A DNA stretch of 64,000 nucleotides from Rhizobiales bacterium dw_265 (GTDB lineage Bacteria; Pseudomonadota; Alphaproteobacteria; Micropepsales; Micropepsaceae), in NCBI GenBank assembly GCA_018449595.1, contig JAAVUU010000001.1, forward strand, positions 806,001 to 870,000, read 5' to 3'. A program made the position numbers and the translations under genes. Of the stretch, positions 1-9,814 are shown in pieces. Numbering within the stretch: position 1 is the first letter of the stretch; every line of letters begins with the position of its first letter. Under the pieces are notes generated by a model. The model did not search any database and had not been told where the DNA came from. It saw nothing but the letters and a program-made list of their open reading frames with translations.

Positions 1-293
1 CAGGCGTCGGGCGTGCCCGGCGGCATGAAATCGATCACCCGCGCCTTGCCGGTGGCGGTGGTGAAAGTGGTTTCCAGGATCATGGTGTCGCCGCGATAGC
101 GGCGGGTGGATGTGTGCTTCTTGGCCGGGGCCAGCTGCCAGCGGCCATTGCCCTCGTCGCCCAACAGGGCGGCGAAACAGGCGGCGGAATCGAAGCGCGG
201 CAGGCATAGCCAGTCGATGGAGCCGTCGCGGCAGACCAGCGCCGCCGTGCGGCAATCGCCGATCATCGCGTAATCTTCAATGCGTGCTGTCAA
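1..293 (-). CDS. Glycoside hydrolase family 15 protein, N-terminal part (partial)
   Basis: About 97 residues are visible; the gene continues past base 1. The opening pattern RIEDYAMIGDCRTAAL and then DGSIDWLCLPRFDS is the N-terminal block of GH15 glucoamylase/trehalase-like proteins, which release glucose from alpha-glucans or trehalose. I start at TTG 293, which overlaps the pgl stop codon, because the conserved RIEDYA lies upstream of the ATG at 266. It is the last gene of the gnd-zwf-pgl run, so its product glucose could feed the same pathway (inference). Substrate cannot be told from this fragment because the catalytic domain is outside the window. Confidence 0.85.
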   Translation of the reverse strand, partial: MTARIEDYAMIGDCRTAALVCRDGSIDWLCLPRFDSAACFAALLGDEGNGRWQLAPAKKHTSTRRYRGDTMILETTFTTATGKARVIDFMPPGTPDA

Positions 294-1015
294 AAGCCGT
301 AACCCTGGTCTTCCTCCCCCGCCGCCGCCTGATCCACCAGCCACAACACCTCGCCCTGCGGTTTGATCCCGCCCGCCGGCAACGATCCCGCCCGCGCCTG
401 CGCCAGGGCGTCGCGCTTGGCCGCGCCGGAGACCAGGAAGACGATCAAGGCGCTGGCGTCGATCGCCGGATAGGTCAGCGAGATGCGCGGCTCGCCGCGG
501 CCCTGCGGCACCGCCGCCGCCCAGCGCGCGCGTTCCTGCAGCACCGGCTGGTCGGGCAGCAGCGAAGCGGTATGGCCATCCTCGCCCAACCCCAGCAAGG
601 TCAGATGGAACAGCGGCACGCCCGCCTCCAGGGTGCCAGCGCCATATTGCTGACGCAGGGTCTCGTCATAGCGGTCGGCGGCCGATTGCACCGTACCATC
701 GGTGGGAATGGCCAGCAGCTTGCGCGGACGAACGAATTCACCTGCCAGCAAGGTGTCGCGCACCATCCGGTAGTTGGAATCGGGATGGTCCGGCGGCACG
801 AAACGCTCGTCGCTGAAGAACAGTTCGCAACAGTCCCAGTCAATGTCCTTGCAGGCCAGCAGCTGATAGGCCGCGCGCGGGGTCGAGCCGCCCGACAGCA
901 CCAGCCGGAAGGGATAGTGCGCCGTCCTCAATCGTTCGGCGATCAGGTCCGCCGCCCGCTGCGCCAGTGCGCCGGCATCCGCCACCACTTCCATCGTGCC
1001 CGCTATGTCGCTCAA
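290..1015 (-). CDS. pgl: 6-phosphogluconolactonase
   Basis: Hydrolyses 6-phosphogluconolactone to 6-phosphogluconate, the second step of the oxidative pentose phosphate / Entner-Doudoroff entry. The 241-residue product has the NagB/Pgl fold signatures LSGGSTPRAAYQLLA, FFSDERFVPPDHPDSNYRM and GLGEDGHTASLLP. I chose TTG 1015 as start: it overlaps the zwf stop and has GGAGG eight bases upstream, while the in-frame ATG at 994 has no clear ribosome binding site. It lies between zwf and the GH15 gene with overlapping ends, so it is surely co-transcribed with gnd-zwf. Confidence 0.93.
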   Translation of the reverse strand: MSDIAGTMEVVADAGALAQRAADLIAERLRTAHYPFRLVLSGGSTPRAAYQLLACKDIDWDCCELFFSDERFVPPDHPDSNYRMVRDTLLAGEFVRPRKLLAIPTDGTVQSAADRYDETLRQQYGAGTLEAGVPLFHLTLLGLGEDGHTASLLPDQPVLQERARWAAAVPQGRGEPRISLTYPAIDASALIVFLVSGAAKRDALAQARAGSLPAGGIKPQGEVLWLVDQAAAGEEDQGYGF

Positions 1016-2538
1016 TTGATCCGCCTCCAGGAACGTCCGTCGCGCGCCAGCAGGTCGTTGGCCGCGCTGGGGCCCTCGCTGCCGGCGGCATAGTTGGGGA
1101 AATGCCGCGGCGTGGTTGCGGCCCAGCCGGTCAGCACCGGCTCGACCAGCGCCCAGGCGGCTTCCACCTGGTCGGCGCGCTGGAACAAAGTGGCGTCGCC
1201 GATCAGGCAATCATAGATCAGGGTCTCATAGCCCACGGCAGGCGCCTGCTTGAAGTAATCCTTGTACTTGAACTCCATCGCCACGCTTTCCAGCGCCATG
1301 GCCGGACCCGGCCGCTTGGCGTTGAAGCGCAGGCGGATGCCCTCGTCCGGCTGGACCCGCAGGATCAGCCAGTCGGCATCCAGCTCCTCCACCGGGGTTT
1401 CGCGGAACAGGGCATAGGGCGCCTGCTTGAAGCGGATGGCGATCTCGGTGGTGCGCTTGGCCAACCGCTTTCCGGTGCGCAGGTAGAAGGGCACACCCGC
1501 CCAGCGCCAGTTGTCTATCGTCAGGCGCATGGCGGCATAGGTCTCCACCGCCGACTCCGGCGCGACATTGGGCTCGGTGCGATAGGCCTTCACCCGTTCG
1601 TCGCCCACGATGCCGGCGTCATACTGGCCGCGCACCACATCGCTGAGCGTCAGGGGATGGATGGCCTTGAACATCTCCGCCTTCTTGGCGCGGATGTCCT
1701 CGGCATCGAACGACACCGGCGGCTCCATCGCCGTCATGGCGACAAGCTGGAACAGATGGTTGGGCACCATGTCGCGCAGCGCGCCGGTGGCCTCATAGAA
1801 TTTGCCGCGCGTCTCCACCCCGATGCTTTCGGCCACCGTGATCTGGACATGGTCGATGCGGTCGCGATTCCAGATCGGCTCGAACAAGCCGTTGGCGAAA
1901 CGCAGCGCCATGATGTTCTGCACCGTCTCCTTCCCCAGGAAATGATCGATGCGGTAGATCTGCTCTTCCTTGAGATATTTGAGCAGGCAGGCATTGAGCG
2001 CCCGCGCCGAGGCCAGATCGTGGCCGAAGGGCTTTTCCACGATCAGGCGGCGGAAGCCCCCCTCTTTGTTGATTGATGAAGCCTCTGCGGAAACCAGCCC
2101 CGCCTCGCCCAGCTTGCCGGCGATGGTGGCGAAAAAACGGTCGGCCACCGCCATGTAGAACAGCACATTGCCGCCTAGGCCGCGTTTCTCGTCCAGGTCG
2201 GCCAGCAGGTCCTTCAGCCGCGCATAGGTGTCGGGCTTCTCGAAATCGCCGCTGAGGAAGGTCATGCAGGAGGCGACCTGCTGCCACAGCGCGTCGTCAA
2301 TCTCCTCGCTGTTCTTGGCCAGGATCTGGGCCAGGAATTCCTTGACCCCACCGCTCCATTCCTGGCTGGTCTTCTTGTTGTGGTCCACCCCGATCAGCGC
2401 CAGGCTTTTGGGCAAAAGGCCGGTGCGCGCCAGGTTGTAGAGCGCCGGCACGATCAGCCGCTTGGTGAGGTCGCCATTGGCGCCGAAGATCACCATGGCG
2501 CAAGGCGGCGGCGGCGACTTGTGGGAGATCGTGCTCAT
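1012..2538 (-). CDS. zwf: Glucose-6-phosphate 1-dehydrogenase
   Basis: Oxidises glucose 6-phosphate to the lactone with reduction of NADP+. The 508-residue product has the nucleotide-binding motif [10 protein letters not shown] (residues 18-27), EKPFGHD (168-174) and the active-site signature RIDHFLGKE (196-204), all standard for the family, and full length. Its ATG overlaps the gnd stop by four bases (ATGA), indicating translational coupling. The order gnd-zwf-pgl places the whole oxidative branch in one operon. Confidence 0.97.
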   Translation of the reverse strand: MSTISHKSPPPPCAMVIFGANGDLTKRLIVPALYNLARTGLLPKSLALIGVDHNKKTSQEWSGGVKEFLAQILAKNSEEIDDALWQQVASCMTFLSGDFEKPDTYARLKDLLADLDEKRGLGGNVLFYMAVADRFFATIAGKLGEAGLVSAEASSINKEGGFRRLIVEKPFGHDLASARALNACLLKYLKEEQIYRIDHFLGKETVQNIMALRFANGLFEPIWNRDRIDHVQITVAESIGVETRGKFYEATGALRDMVPNHLFQLVAMTAMEPPVSFDAEDIRAKKAEMFKAIHPLTLSDVVRGQYDAGIVGDERVKAYRTEPNVAPESAVETYAAMRLTIDNWRWAGVPFYLRTGKRLAKRTTEIAIRFKQAPYALFRETPVEELDADWLILRVQPDEGIRLRFNAKRPGPAMALESVAMEFKYKDYFKQAPAVGYETLIYDCLIGDATLFQRADQVEAAWALVEPVLTGWAATTPRHFPNYAAGSEGPSAANDLLARDGRSWRRIN

Positions 2539-3551
2539 TTGTGATCGTCCCCTGCTTCAGAAGTGGAGCCCTTGTGGGAGAGCACCTGGCTTTCGACATG
2601 GCCGCCGAACTCCTTGCGCATCGCCGACAGCATCTTCTCGCCGAAGGTGTTGTCGCTGCGCGAGCGGAAGCGGGCGAACAGCGCCGCGGTGATGACGGGC
2701 GCGGCCACGGCTTCATCCACCGCCGCCTGCACCGTCCAGCGGCCCTCGCCGCTGTCATCCACCTTGCCGCTGAATTCTTCCAGGGAATCCGACTTGGCCA
2801 GGGCGATGGCGGTCAGGTCCAGCAGCCAGGAGGCCACCACGCTGCCGCGCCGCCACACTTCCGCGACATCGGCGACCTTGATGTCGAAGCGTTCGTCCGC
2901 GGGCAGCTTGTCGGAATTGCGTCCGCGCATGATGTCGAAGCCTTCGGCATAGGCCTGCATCAGGCCATATTCGATGCCGTTATGCACCATCTTGACGAAA
3001 TGGCCCGATCCGGCCGGCCCGGCATGCATGTAACCCTCCGCCACGCGCGGATCGGATTCTTCCCGGTTGGGCGTTTGGGGAATGTCGCCCGCGCCAGGCG
3101 CCAGCGATTTGAAGATCGGGTCCAGCCGGTCCACCTGGGCCTTGTCGCCGCCGATCATCATGCAATAGCCGCGGTCCAGCCCCCACACCCCGCCGGAGGT
3201 GCCCACATCCAGATAGTCGATCCCTTTTTCCGCCAGGGCGTGGGCGCGGCGGATGTCGTCCTTGAAGAAGCTGTTGCCGCCGTCAATGATGACGTCGCCT
3301 TCCTGCATCAGCGTGCCCAACTCGGCGATGGTGTCTTCGGTGATCTTGCCCGATGGCAGCATCACCCAGACCGCGCGGGGCGATGACAGTTTGGTCACCA
3401 TATCCTGAAGCGAGATGGCTCCGGTTGCGCCTTCCAGCCCTTTCACGGCGGCGGCGCTGGCGTCATAGCCGACCACGGCATGACCGTTCTTCATCAGCCG
3501 CCGGGCGATGTTCGCCCCCATGCGGCCCAACCCAATAATCCCGATCTGCAT
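2535..3551 (-). CDS. gnd: 6-phosphogluconate dehydrogenase (decarboxylating), short GndA-type
   Basis: Converts 6-phosphogluconate to ribulose 5-phosphate and CO2. The N-terminal Rossmann motif is [17 protein letters not shown] (residues 4-20); [12 protein letters not shown] and [13 protein letters not shown] are the substrate-binding and catalytic stretches (Lys and His-Asn). At 338 residues it belongs to the short class (about 300-330), not the 470-residue E. coli type. Start ATG 3551 has AGGGAG five bases upstream. First gene of the gnd-zwf-pgl operon, divergent from maeB. Confidence 0.95.
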   Translation of the reverse strand: MQIGIIGLGRMGANIARRLMKNGHAVVGYDASAAAVKGLEGATGAISLQDMVTKLSSPRAVWVMLPSGKITEDTIAELGTLMQEGDVIIDGGNSFFKDDIRRAHALAEKGIDYLDVGTSGGVWGLDRGYCMMIGGDKAQVDRLDPIFKSLAPGAGDIPQTPNREESDPRVAEGYMHAGPAGSGHFVKMVHNGIEYGLMQAYAEGFDIMRGRNSDKLPADERFDIKVADVAEVWRRGSVVASWLLDLTAIALAKSDSLEEFSGKVDDSGEGRWTVQAAVDEAVAAPVITAALFARFRSRSDNTFGEKMLSAMRKEFGGHVESQVLSHKGSTSEAGDDHK

Positions 3552-3728
3552 ACAATCTCCCTGCGACCTTATGGAAAGGCAATAATCGGCCCGGACTATG
3601 CCCCGGCAAGGCCGTTTGGGGAACGCCGGGAGCGGGGGGCGGTTCCGGGCAAATCCTCGCACCGAAAAGCGTTGATTTCCTCCCGCCGGACCTGTCAATT
3701 GACCCCGTTTTCAGGCGGGCACCGATCC
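3552..3728. promoter_or_regulatory. Divergent gnd/maeB intergenic region
   Basis: This 177 bp gap must hold the promoters of both the gnd-zwf-pgl operon and maeB. I see TTGACC at about 3698 reading toward maeB but no convincing matching -10 element, and no clear operator dyad. Nothing else is recognisable. Confidence 0.4.
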
Positions 3729-6002
3729 ATGGATGAAGATTTTCGCAAGGCGGCGCTCGCCTATCACCGTTTCCCCCGCCCCGGCAAATTGTCGGTGGAA
3801 GCCACCAAGCGCATGGCCAACCAGCGCGACCTGGCGCTGGCCTATTCTCCCGGCGTCGCCGCCCCCTGCGAGGACATCGCCAAAGACCCTTCTCTCGCCC
3901 GGGACTATACCGCGCGCGGCAACCTGGTGGCGGTCATCACCAACGGCACCGCCGTCTTGGGATTGGGCAATATCGGTCCCCTGGCCTCCAAGCCGGTGAT
4001 GGAGGGCAAGGCCGTCCTGTTCAAGAAATTCGCCGGCATCGACGTGTTCGACCTGGAAGTGGCCGAACTGGACATCGACCGCTTCGTGGACATCGTGGCG
4101 GCGCTGGAGCCGACCTTCGGCGGCATCAACCTGGAAGACATCAAGGCGCCGGAATGCTTCGTGATCGAGAAGAAGCTGCGCGAGCGCATGAAGATTCCGG
4201 TCTTCCATGACGACCAGCACGGCACCGCTATCGTCTGCGCCGCCGCCATCAGGAACGGGTTGGTGCTGCAGGGCAAGAAGCTGGAAGACGTCAAGCTGGT
4301 GACCAGCGGCGCGGGCGCGGCGGCGCTGGCCTGCGTCGACCTGCTGGTGGCGATGGGCCTGCCGGTCGACAATGTCACCCTGACCGACATCAAGGGCGTG
4401 GTACACAAGGATCGCGGCGACGAGATGGCGCCCAACATGGCGCGCTATGCCCGAAAGACCGATGCCCGCACCCTGGGCGATGTGCTGGTGGGGGCCGATG
4501 TGTTCCTGGGATTGTCGGCGCCCAATGTGCTCAAGCCCGAATGGCTGCCGCAGATGGCCAGGAATCCGCTGATCCTGGCGCTGGCCAATCCCGATCCCGA
4601 GATCATGCCGGAAATCGCCAAGGCGGCGCGGCCCGACGCCATCATCGCCACCGGCCGCAGCGACTATGTCAACCAGGTCAACAACGTCCTGTGTTTTCCC
4701 TTCGTGTTCCGCGGCGCGCTGGACGTGGACGCCACCACCATCAATGAAGAAATGAAGGTTGCCGCCGTCGAGGCCATCGCCCGGCTGGCCCGCGCCGAAA
4801 CCAGCGATGTGGTCGCCAAGGCTTACGGCACCGCCACGGGCTTTGGTCCGGACTATATCATCCCCAGGCCCTTCGACCCCCGCCTGATCCTGCATATCGC
4901 GCCCGCCGTGGCCAAGGCCGCGATGGACAGCGGCGTGGCGCGCCGCCCGATCACCGATTTCCACGCCTATGAGAGCGAATTGGAAAAGTTCGTCTACCGC
5001 TCCGGCCAGTTGATGCGTCCGGTGTTCGAGGTGGCGCGCCAGAGCCCGCGCCGCATCGTCTATGCCGAGGGCGAGGAGGAACGGACGCTGCGTGCCGTGC
5101 AGACCGTGGTGGATGAAGGCCTAGCCCATCCCATCCTGATCGGCCGCCGCGAAACGATCATGGAGAAGACCAAGCGGCTTGGACTGCGGCTGGATTTCAA
5201 CAAGCAGGTGCGGCTGCTGGACCCCCTAGCCGATACCGAGGTCTTCGGACCCCTGACCGAACGCTACCAGCGGATCGTGGAGCGGCGCGGCGTGCAGCCG
5301 GAATCGGCGGCCCGCTGGATCGCCACCCGGCACGGCATCGCCGCCGCCATGCTGCTGGAGGCTGGGGAAGCGGACGGCGCCTTGTGCGGCGGGCTGGGCG
5401 ACTGGACCCGCCAGCTGCTCAACATCCTGCCGCTGATCCCGCGCCATGCGGGCGTCAGCCGGCTCTACGCCCTGTCGGCGCTGATCCTGCCCAATGGCGC
5501 GCTGTTCTTCTGCGACACCCATCTGAACGTGGACCCGACCGCCGAACAGATCGCCGAAATGACCCTGCTGGCGGGCAAGACGGTGCGCCGCTTCGGGCTG
5601 GCCCCGAAAGCCGCGCTGCTGTCGCATTCCAGCTTCGGCACCGCCGACAGCCCCTCGGGGCGCAAGATGCGCAAGGCCATGGCGCTGCTGCGCCAGGCCA
5701 AACCGGATTTCGAGATCGACGGCGAGATGCATGCCGACGCGGCGCTCAGCGACGTGCTGCGTTCGCGGCTGGTGTCCAACAGTCCCCTCACCGGCTCGGC
5801 CAACCTGTTGGTGATGCCGACGCTGGACGCCGCCAATATCGCCCTGACCCTGCTGTCGGCCGCCACCGAGGGGCTTCTGGTCGGGCCGCTGCTGCTGGGC
5901 GTATCGCGGCCGATCCATGTGATGGTGCCAACCGTCACGGCGCGCGGTATTGTCAACATGACGGCGCTGGCCGTCGCCCAGGCCGCCGCCGTGCAAGCCT
6001 GA
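3729..6002 (+). CDS. maeB: NADP-dependent malic enzyme with C-terminal phosphotransacetylase-like domain
   Basis: Oxidatively decarboxylates malate to pyruvate, making NADPH. The 757-residue product has the malic enzyme domain first ([13 protein letters not shown] near residue 38, [11 protein letters not shown] near 160, Rossmann stretch [14 protein letters not shown]) and a phosphotransacetylase-like domain from about residue 430 ([17 protein letters not shown] onward, and [15 protein letters not shown]). This hybrid architecture is the usual proteobacterial MaeB; the C-terminal domain is generally regulatory rather than catalytic. Start ATG 3729 is chosen because [14 protein letters not shown] matches the family start; an upstream in-frame extension exists but has no family support. 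Divergent from gnd across about 177 bp. Confidence 0.95.
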   Translation: MDEDFRKAALAYHRFPRPGKLSVEATKRMANQRDLALAYSPGVAAPCEDIAKDPSLARDYTARGNLVAVITNGTAVLGLGNIGPLASKPVMEGKAVLFKKFAGIDVFDLEVAELDIDRFVDIVAALEPTFGGINLEDIKAPECFVIEKKLRERMKIPVFHDDQHGTAIVCAAAIRNGLVLQGKKLEDVKLVTSGAGAAALACVDLLVAMGLPVDNVTLTDIKGVVHKDRGDEMAPNMARYARKTDARTLGDVLVGADVFLGLSAPNVLKPEWLPQMARNPLILALANPDPEIMPEIAKAARPDAIIATGRSDYVNQVNNVLCFPFVFRGALDVDATTINEEMKVAAVEAIARLARAETSDVVAKAYGTATGFGPDYIIPRPFDPRLILHIAPAVAKAAMDSGVARRPITDFHAYESELEKFVYRSGQLMRPVFEVARQSPRRIVYAEGEEERTLRAVQTVVDEGLAHPILIGRRETIMEKTKRLGLRLDFNKQVRLLDPLADTEVFGPLTERYQRIVERRGVQPESAARWIATRHGIAAAMLLEAGEADGALCGGLGDWTRQLLNILPLIPRHAGVSRLYALSALILPNGALFFCDTHLNVDPTAEQIAEMTLLAGKTVRRFGLAPKAALLSHSSFGTADSPSGRKMRKAMALLRQAKPDFEIDGEMHADAALSDVLRSRLVSNSPLTGSANLLVMPTLDAANIALTLLSAATEGLLVGPLLLGVSRPIHVMVPTVTARGIVNMTALAVAQAAAVQA

Positions 6003-6036
6003 CCGACCAAGAATAAGCCAAGAACAAGAAAGAGGC

Positions 6037-8532
6037 ATGGAGCCCGAACTGCAAGCCATGGCCGAACAGGCCGTCGCCCTTCACCGCCAGGGCCAGCTCG
6101 ACCAGGCCGAGGCGCTGTACCTGCGCATCCTGGCCGCCGACCCGCAGCTTTTCGGGCCGCGCTATTACATGGGCATGCTGCGGCTGCAGCAGGGCCGGGT
6201 GAACGAGGCCTGCGATTACCTGGGCGAAGCGATCAAGGTCTTTCCGCAAGACCTGGGCACGGTGATGAATTACGGCGTGGCGCTCAGGGCCGCCGGCCGT
6301 CCCGGCGAGGCGCTGGAAATGTTCGACCGGGCGCTGGCCTTGCAGCCCAACATGGCCGACGCGCATTACAATCGCGGCGTCGCCCAGAGCGACCTGGGAC
6401 GCTTTGAACAGGCCGTTGAAAGCTACGAACGGGCGCTGGCGCTGCAGCCGGAATTCCTCCTGGCGCTGGTCAATCGCGGCGTGGCGCTGGCGTCGCTGAA
6501 CCGTTTCGACGATGCCCTGGCCAGCTATGCCCGGGCGCTTTCGATGCAGCCCGGCCATGCGCTGGCACTGCTGAACCGTGGACTTGCCCTGCGCGCCATG
6601 GCGCGCCCAGCCGAGGCGCTGCAAGCCTATGAGCGCGCGCTGGCGGTCGAGCCCGGCTATGCCGACGCCCGGTACAATCGCGCCGTGGTGCTGCTGGACC
6701 TCAAGCGCGACCAGGATGCGCTGGACGGTTTCGAGGCGGTGATGCCGCGGCGGCCGGGTGATGCCGAACTGCTCAACAATCGCGGTGTGGCGCTGTGGAA
6801 TCTCAAGCGGCCGGGTGAGGCGCTGGCCAGTTTCGACCTGGCGCTGGCGGCGGAGCCCGGTTTCGCCGCCGCCTGGGGCAATCGCGGCCTGGCCTTGCGC
6901 GACCTGCGCCGTCCGGCCGATGCCGTGGCCAGCTTCGAGCGCGTGCTGGCGCTGGAGCCGCGCAATCCTGTCGCCTGGAACAGCCGCGGCAAAAACCTGT
7001 GCGACCTGCGCCGCTATGAAGACGCCATCGAAAGCTATGGCAAGGCCATCGAGATTCGCCCCGGCTATGGCGAGGCGATGATCAATCGCGGTTACGCCCA
7101 TTGGTCCTTGAAGCAATATGAAGCCGGCATGGCGGATGTGGAGCGCGGCCTGGCGCTGGAGCCCGGCTATCCCTACGGCCTGGGCGAGGTGCTGCATGCG
7201 CGGATGTTCAGCGCCGACTGGCATGATTTCGACGCCTTGAAGGCCAGGATCGAAAGCGGCATCCGCGAAGGCAAGCGCAGCGTGCAGCCGTTCAATTTCC
7301 AGGCCGTGTCGCAAAGCCCCCAGGATTTGCAGGCCTGCGCGCGGCTGTGGGCCCAGGACCGCTATCCCGAAATTCCCGGCACTCAGCCGCACGGCCGCCG
7401 CAAGACGGGCGCAAAAATCCGCATCGGCTATGTCTCGGGCGAATTCCGCCAGCAGGCCACCGCCATCCTGATGGCGGGTCTTTATGAGCGCCACGACCGC
7501 GAAAAGTTCGAAATCATCGCCATAGACGGCGGCGTCGATGACGGCGGCGCGATGCGGGCGCGGCTGGAAAAGGCCTTCGACCAGTGGATTTCGATCCAGG
7601 GCCTGTCGGACCAGGATGCGGCGGCCAAGGTCCGCGCTGCCGGCATAGACATACTGGTCAACCTCAACGGCTATTTCGGCGAAGCGCGGATGGGCGTGTT
7701 CGCCTGGCGGCCCGCGCCGGTGCAGGTCAACTATCTGGGCTTCCCCGGCACCCTGGGCGCGCCCTATATGGATTACATCATCGCCGACCGCGTCGTGATC
7801 CCGCAAGGCGAAGACCAATTCTACGACGAGAAGGTGGTCGCCCTGCCCGCCAGCTACCAGGTCAATGACGACCGGGGCCGTCCCTTTGCCGCAAAGCCCA
7901 GCCGCGCCGAAGCGGGCCTTCCCGAAAAGGGTTTTGTGTTCTGCAATTTCAACAATGCCTACAAGCTGACGCCACAGACCTTTGACGGCTGGATGCGGAT
8001 TTTAAACCGGGTCGAAGACAGCGTGCTGTGGCTGCTGGACAGTGCCGCGCCCTATGCCGAGAACCTGCGCCGCGAGGCCACCGCGCGCGGCATCGCGCCG
8101 GAGCGGCTGGTCTTTGCCCCCGAACTGCCGACCGACGCGCACCTGGCGCGGTTGGCGCTGGCGGACCTGTTCCTCGACGGCCTGCCCTATAACGCCCACA
8201 CCACCGGCAGCGATGCCTTATGGGCCGGCGTGCCGCTGGTGACCTTGCGCGGCGCCGCCTTCGCGGGCCGGGTGGCGGCCAGTCTTTTGACGGCGGCTGG
8301 CCTGCCGGAACTGATCACCGAAACACAGGCCGATTTCGAGGCGCTGGCGGTGCGGCTGGCGACCGACGCCAAGGCGCTTGAGAAGGTCAAAGACAGGCTG
8401 GCGAAGAACAAGACGACTTGCGCGCTGTTCGACACCGACCTGTTCCGCAAGCATATCGAGGTGGCCTACAGCCGGATGTGGCAGGCCTGGCTTGCCGGCG
8501 AAAAGCCCGCCGCCTTCACGGTCGAAAACTAG
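6037..8532 (+). CDS. TPR-repeat O-GlcNAc transferase-like (SPINDLY/GT41) protein
   Basis: An 831-residue protein with about ten to eleven tetratricopeptide repeats in the first 390 residues (recurrent Y/F-AL.L.P..A.A..NRG pattern) and a C-terminal GT41-type domain from about residue 455 (IRIGYVSGEFRQQA, VNYLGFPGTLGAPYMDYI, then FCNFNNAYKLTPQTFDGWMRIL and GSDALWAGVPLVT). This is the layout of eukaryotic OGT and plant SPY and of bacterial protein glycosyltransferases acting in the cytosol. Start ATG 6037 follows an AAGAAAGAGG site. It stands 34 bp after maeB and could be read through from it. The sugar donor and target are not visible from context. Confidence 0.9.
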   Translation: MEPELQAMAEQAVALHRQGQLDQAEALYLRILAADPQLFGPRYYMGMLRLQQGRVNEACDYLGEAIKVFPQDLGTVMNYGVALRAAGRPGEALEMFDRALALQPNMADAHYNRGVAQSDLGRFEQAVESYERALALQPEFLLALVNRGVALASLNRFDDALASYARALSMQPGHALALLNRGLALRAMARPAEALQAYERALAVEPGYADARYNRAVVLLDLKRDQDALDGFEAVMPRRPGDAELLNNRGVALWNLKRPGEALASFDLALAAEPGFAAAWGNRGLALRDLRRPADAVASFERVLALEPRNPVAWNSRGKNLCDLRRYEDAIESYGKAIEIRPGYGEAMINRGYAHWSLKQYEAGMADVERGLALEPGYPYGLGEVLHARMFSADWHDFDALKARIESGIREGKRSVQPFNFQAVSQSPQDLQACARLWAQDRYPEIPGTQPHGRRKTGAKIRIGYVSGEFRQQATAILMAGLYERHDREKFEIIAIDGGVDDGGAMRARLEKAFDQWISIQGLSDQDAAAKVRAAGIDILVNLNGYFGEARMGVFAWRPAPVQVNYLGFPGTLGAPYMDYIIADRVVIPQGEDQFYDEKVVALPASYQVNDDRGRPFAAKPSRAEAGLPEKGFVFCNFNNAYKLTPQTFDGWMRILNRVEDSVLWLLDSAAPYAENLRREATARGIAPERLVFAPELPTDAHLARLALADLFLDGLPYNAHTTGSDALWAGVPLVTLRGAAFAGRVAASLLTAAGLPELITETQADFEALAVRLATDAKALEKVKDRLAKNKTTCALFDTDLFRKHIEVAYSRMWQAWLAGEKPAAFTVEN

Positions 8533-9044
8533 CGGATGAACTGATCCACATAGTCCGCGCCCAGGCCCACTTTCTCGTAATGGGCGCGGCACAGGTTGAT
8601 CTTGGTGAAGACATCCTCATAGCCCAGCACGGCGCCATCGGGGTCCACGTAAATCATCACGCCATTGACCTGGAACAAAGTGATCATCTCTTCCACGCCT
8701 TCGTCCACCACCAGGGTATGGGTCTCGCCCGGCGCTTCGTAGACATAGCCGCCTTCCTCAGCCACCCAGTCATGCTCCAGATAGCGCCAGCGGCCCTTGA
8801 TGACATAGCCATGCACCGGCTGGGGATGGCGATGACGCGACAGGACGCCCGACTTGCGCACCTTGAGCAGGTTCATCCAGTAGCCGCGCGAGGCGCAGAG
8901 GTTGAGCGGACGGAACCAGACATTCTCGCCTTGCGGCACCCACACGCGGTCATCGGCGGGAATGACCGAGGGGATCACCAGTTCGGGCGGCGACTCTTTC
9001 GGCTGCGGGTGGCGATAGGGAATACGCGAATTGTCTTGCGCCAT
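8529..9044 (-). CDS. Cupin protein of the 2,4'-dihydroxyacetophenone dioxygenase family
   Basis: A 171-residue single-cupin protein. The metal-binding pattern RHRHPQPVHGYVIKG (two His, then Gly) with a later GGYVYEAPGETHTLVV block fits the dihydroxyacetophenone dioxygenase-like cupins, which use a non-heme metal to cleave a carbon-carbon bond next to a ketone; most members have unknown substrates. Its stop overlaps the stop of the TPR/GT41 gene tail to tail. It lies 9 bp after the SDR gene on the same strand, so the two probably act on one substrate under the divergent GntR regulator. Confidence 0.75.
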   Translation of the reverse strand: MAQDNSRIPYRHPQPKESPPELVIPSVIPADDRVWVPQGENVWFRPLNLCASRGYWMNLLKVRKSGVLSRHRHPQPVHGYVIKGRWRYLEHDWVAEEGGYVYEAPGETHTLVVDEGVEEMITLFQVNGVMIYVDPDGAVLGYEDVFTKINLCRAHYEKVGLGADYVDQFIR

Positions 9045-9053
9045 GTCTTTTCC

Positions 9054-9758
9054 TTATTTCGCCAGATAGCCGCCATCCACCGGCAGCACCGTGCCGGTAA
9101 TGAAACCCGCCGCATCGGAACACAGGAACACCGCCGCGCCGCCGATGTCATCCGGCCGGCCCCAGCGCCCCAGCGGCGTGCGCCCGACAATGGCGTCGGA
9201 GCGCGCGGCATCGGCCTGCGCCGCTTTGGTCAGTTCGGTCTCAATCCAACCCGGCGCGATGGCATTGACGCGGATGCCGGGCGCCCAGGCCACCGCCAGC
9301 GCCTTGGTCAGCTGGGCCACGCCGCCCTTGGACGCGGTATAGGCAGGCGTCAGCGGGCCGCCGAAGAAAGACCACATCGAGGCGGTGTTGACGATGGCGC
9401 CGCCTGACGCCTCCAGCAATGGTTTGGCGGCGACGCACATCCGCATGGTGCCGGTCAGGTTGACGGCGATGACCTGCTGGAAACCTTCGATGGTGAATTC
9501 CCGGCCATCGCGCAGGAGGACGCCGGCGCAGTTCACCAGCGCATCCAGCCGCGTGAAGCCTGCGATGCAGGCGGCGGCCCCGGCATCGTCGGTCACGTCC
9601 AGCACGACCGCCTTCAGGCCGTCCTGCGCGGGAACGTCCGCGACCTCGGGCGCCGTCAGGCCGGTGACCGTGACCTGGTAACCCGCCGCCAGCATGGCCC
9701 CGGCAATGCCCCAGCCGATCCCCCGCGCGCCACCCGTTATCAAAGCCTGCTTTGTCAT
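9054..9758 (-). CDS. Short-chain dehydrogenase/reductase
   Basis: A 234-residue classical SDR: cofactor motif TGGARGIGWGIA near residue 8, NCAGVL, catalytic Ser in NTASMWSF and YTASKGG (Tyr and Lys), and the C-terminal PVDGGYL typical of FabG-like enzymes. It oxidises or reduces a hydroxyl/keto substrate with NAD(P)H. Substrate is unknown; pairing with the cupin gene and a GntR regulator suggests a catabolic sugar, sugar acid or aromatic ketone pathway (inference). Divergent from the GntR gene by 56 bp. Confidence 0.85.
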   Translation of the reverse strand: MTKQALITGGARGIGWGIAGAMLAAGYQVTVTGLTAPEVADVPAQDGLKAVVLDVTDDAGAAACIAGFTRLDALVNCAGVLLRDGREFTIEGFQQVIAVNLTGTMRMCVAAKPLLEASGGAIVNTASMWSFFGGPLTPAYTASKGGVAQLTKALAVAWAPGIRVNAIAPGWIETELTKAAQADAARSDAIVGRTPLGRWGRPDDIGGAAVFLCSDAAGFITGTVLPVDGGYLAK

Positions 9759-9768
9759 GCCGATACTA

Positions 9769-9794
9769 TTGTTTTATATTCCGCTTAAATACAA
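9769..9794. promoter_or_regulatory. Candidate GntR-family operator (imperfect dyad)
   Basis: The 56 bp between the SDR and GntR start codons is AT-rich against its GC-rich surroundings and contains TTGTTTTAT at the left and AAATACAA at the right of a 26 bp stretch, an imperfect inverted repeat with TTGTWTT-like half sites. Position and symmetry suit autoregulation and control of the SDR-cupin pair by the adjacent regulator. This is inferred from sequence only. Confidence 0.4.
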
Positions 9795-9814
9795 CGTCCG
9801 GACAATTCGCAACC

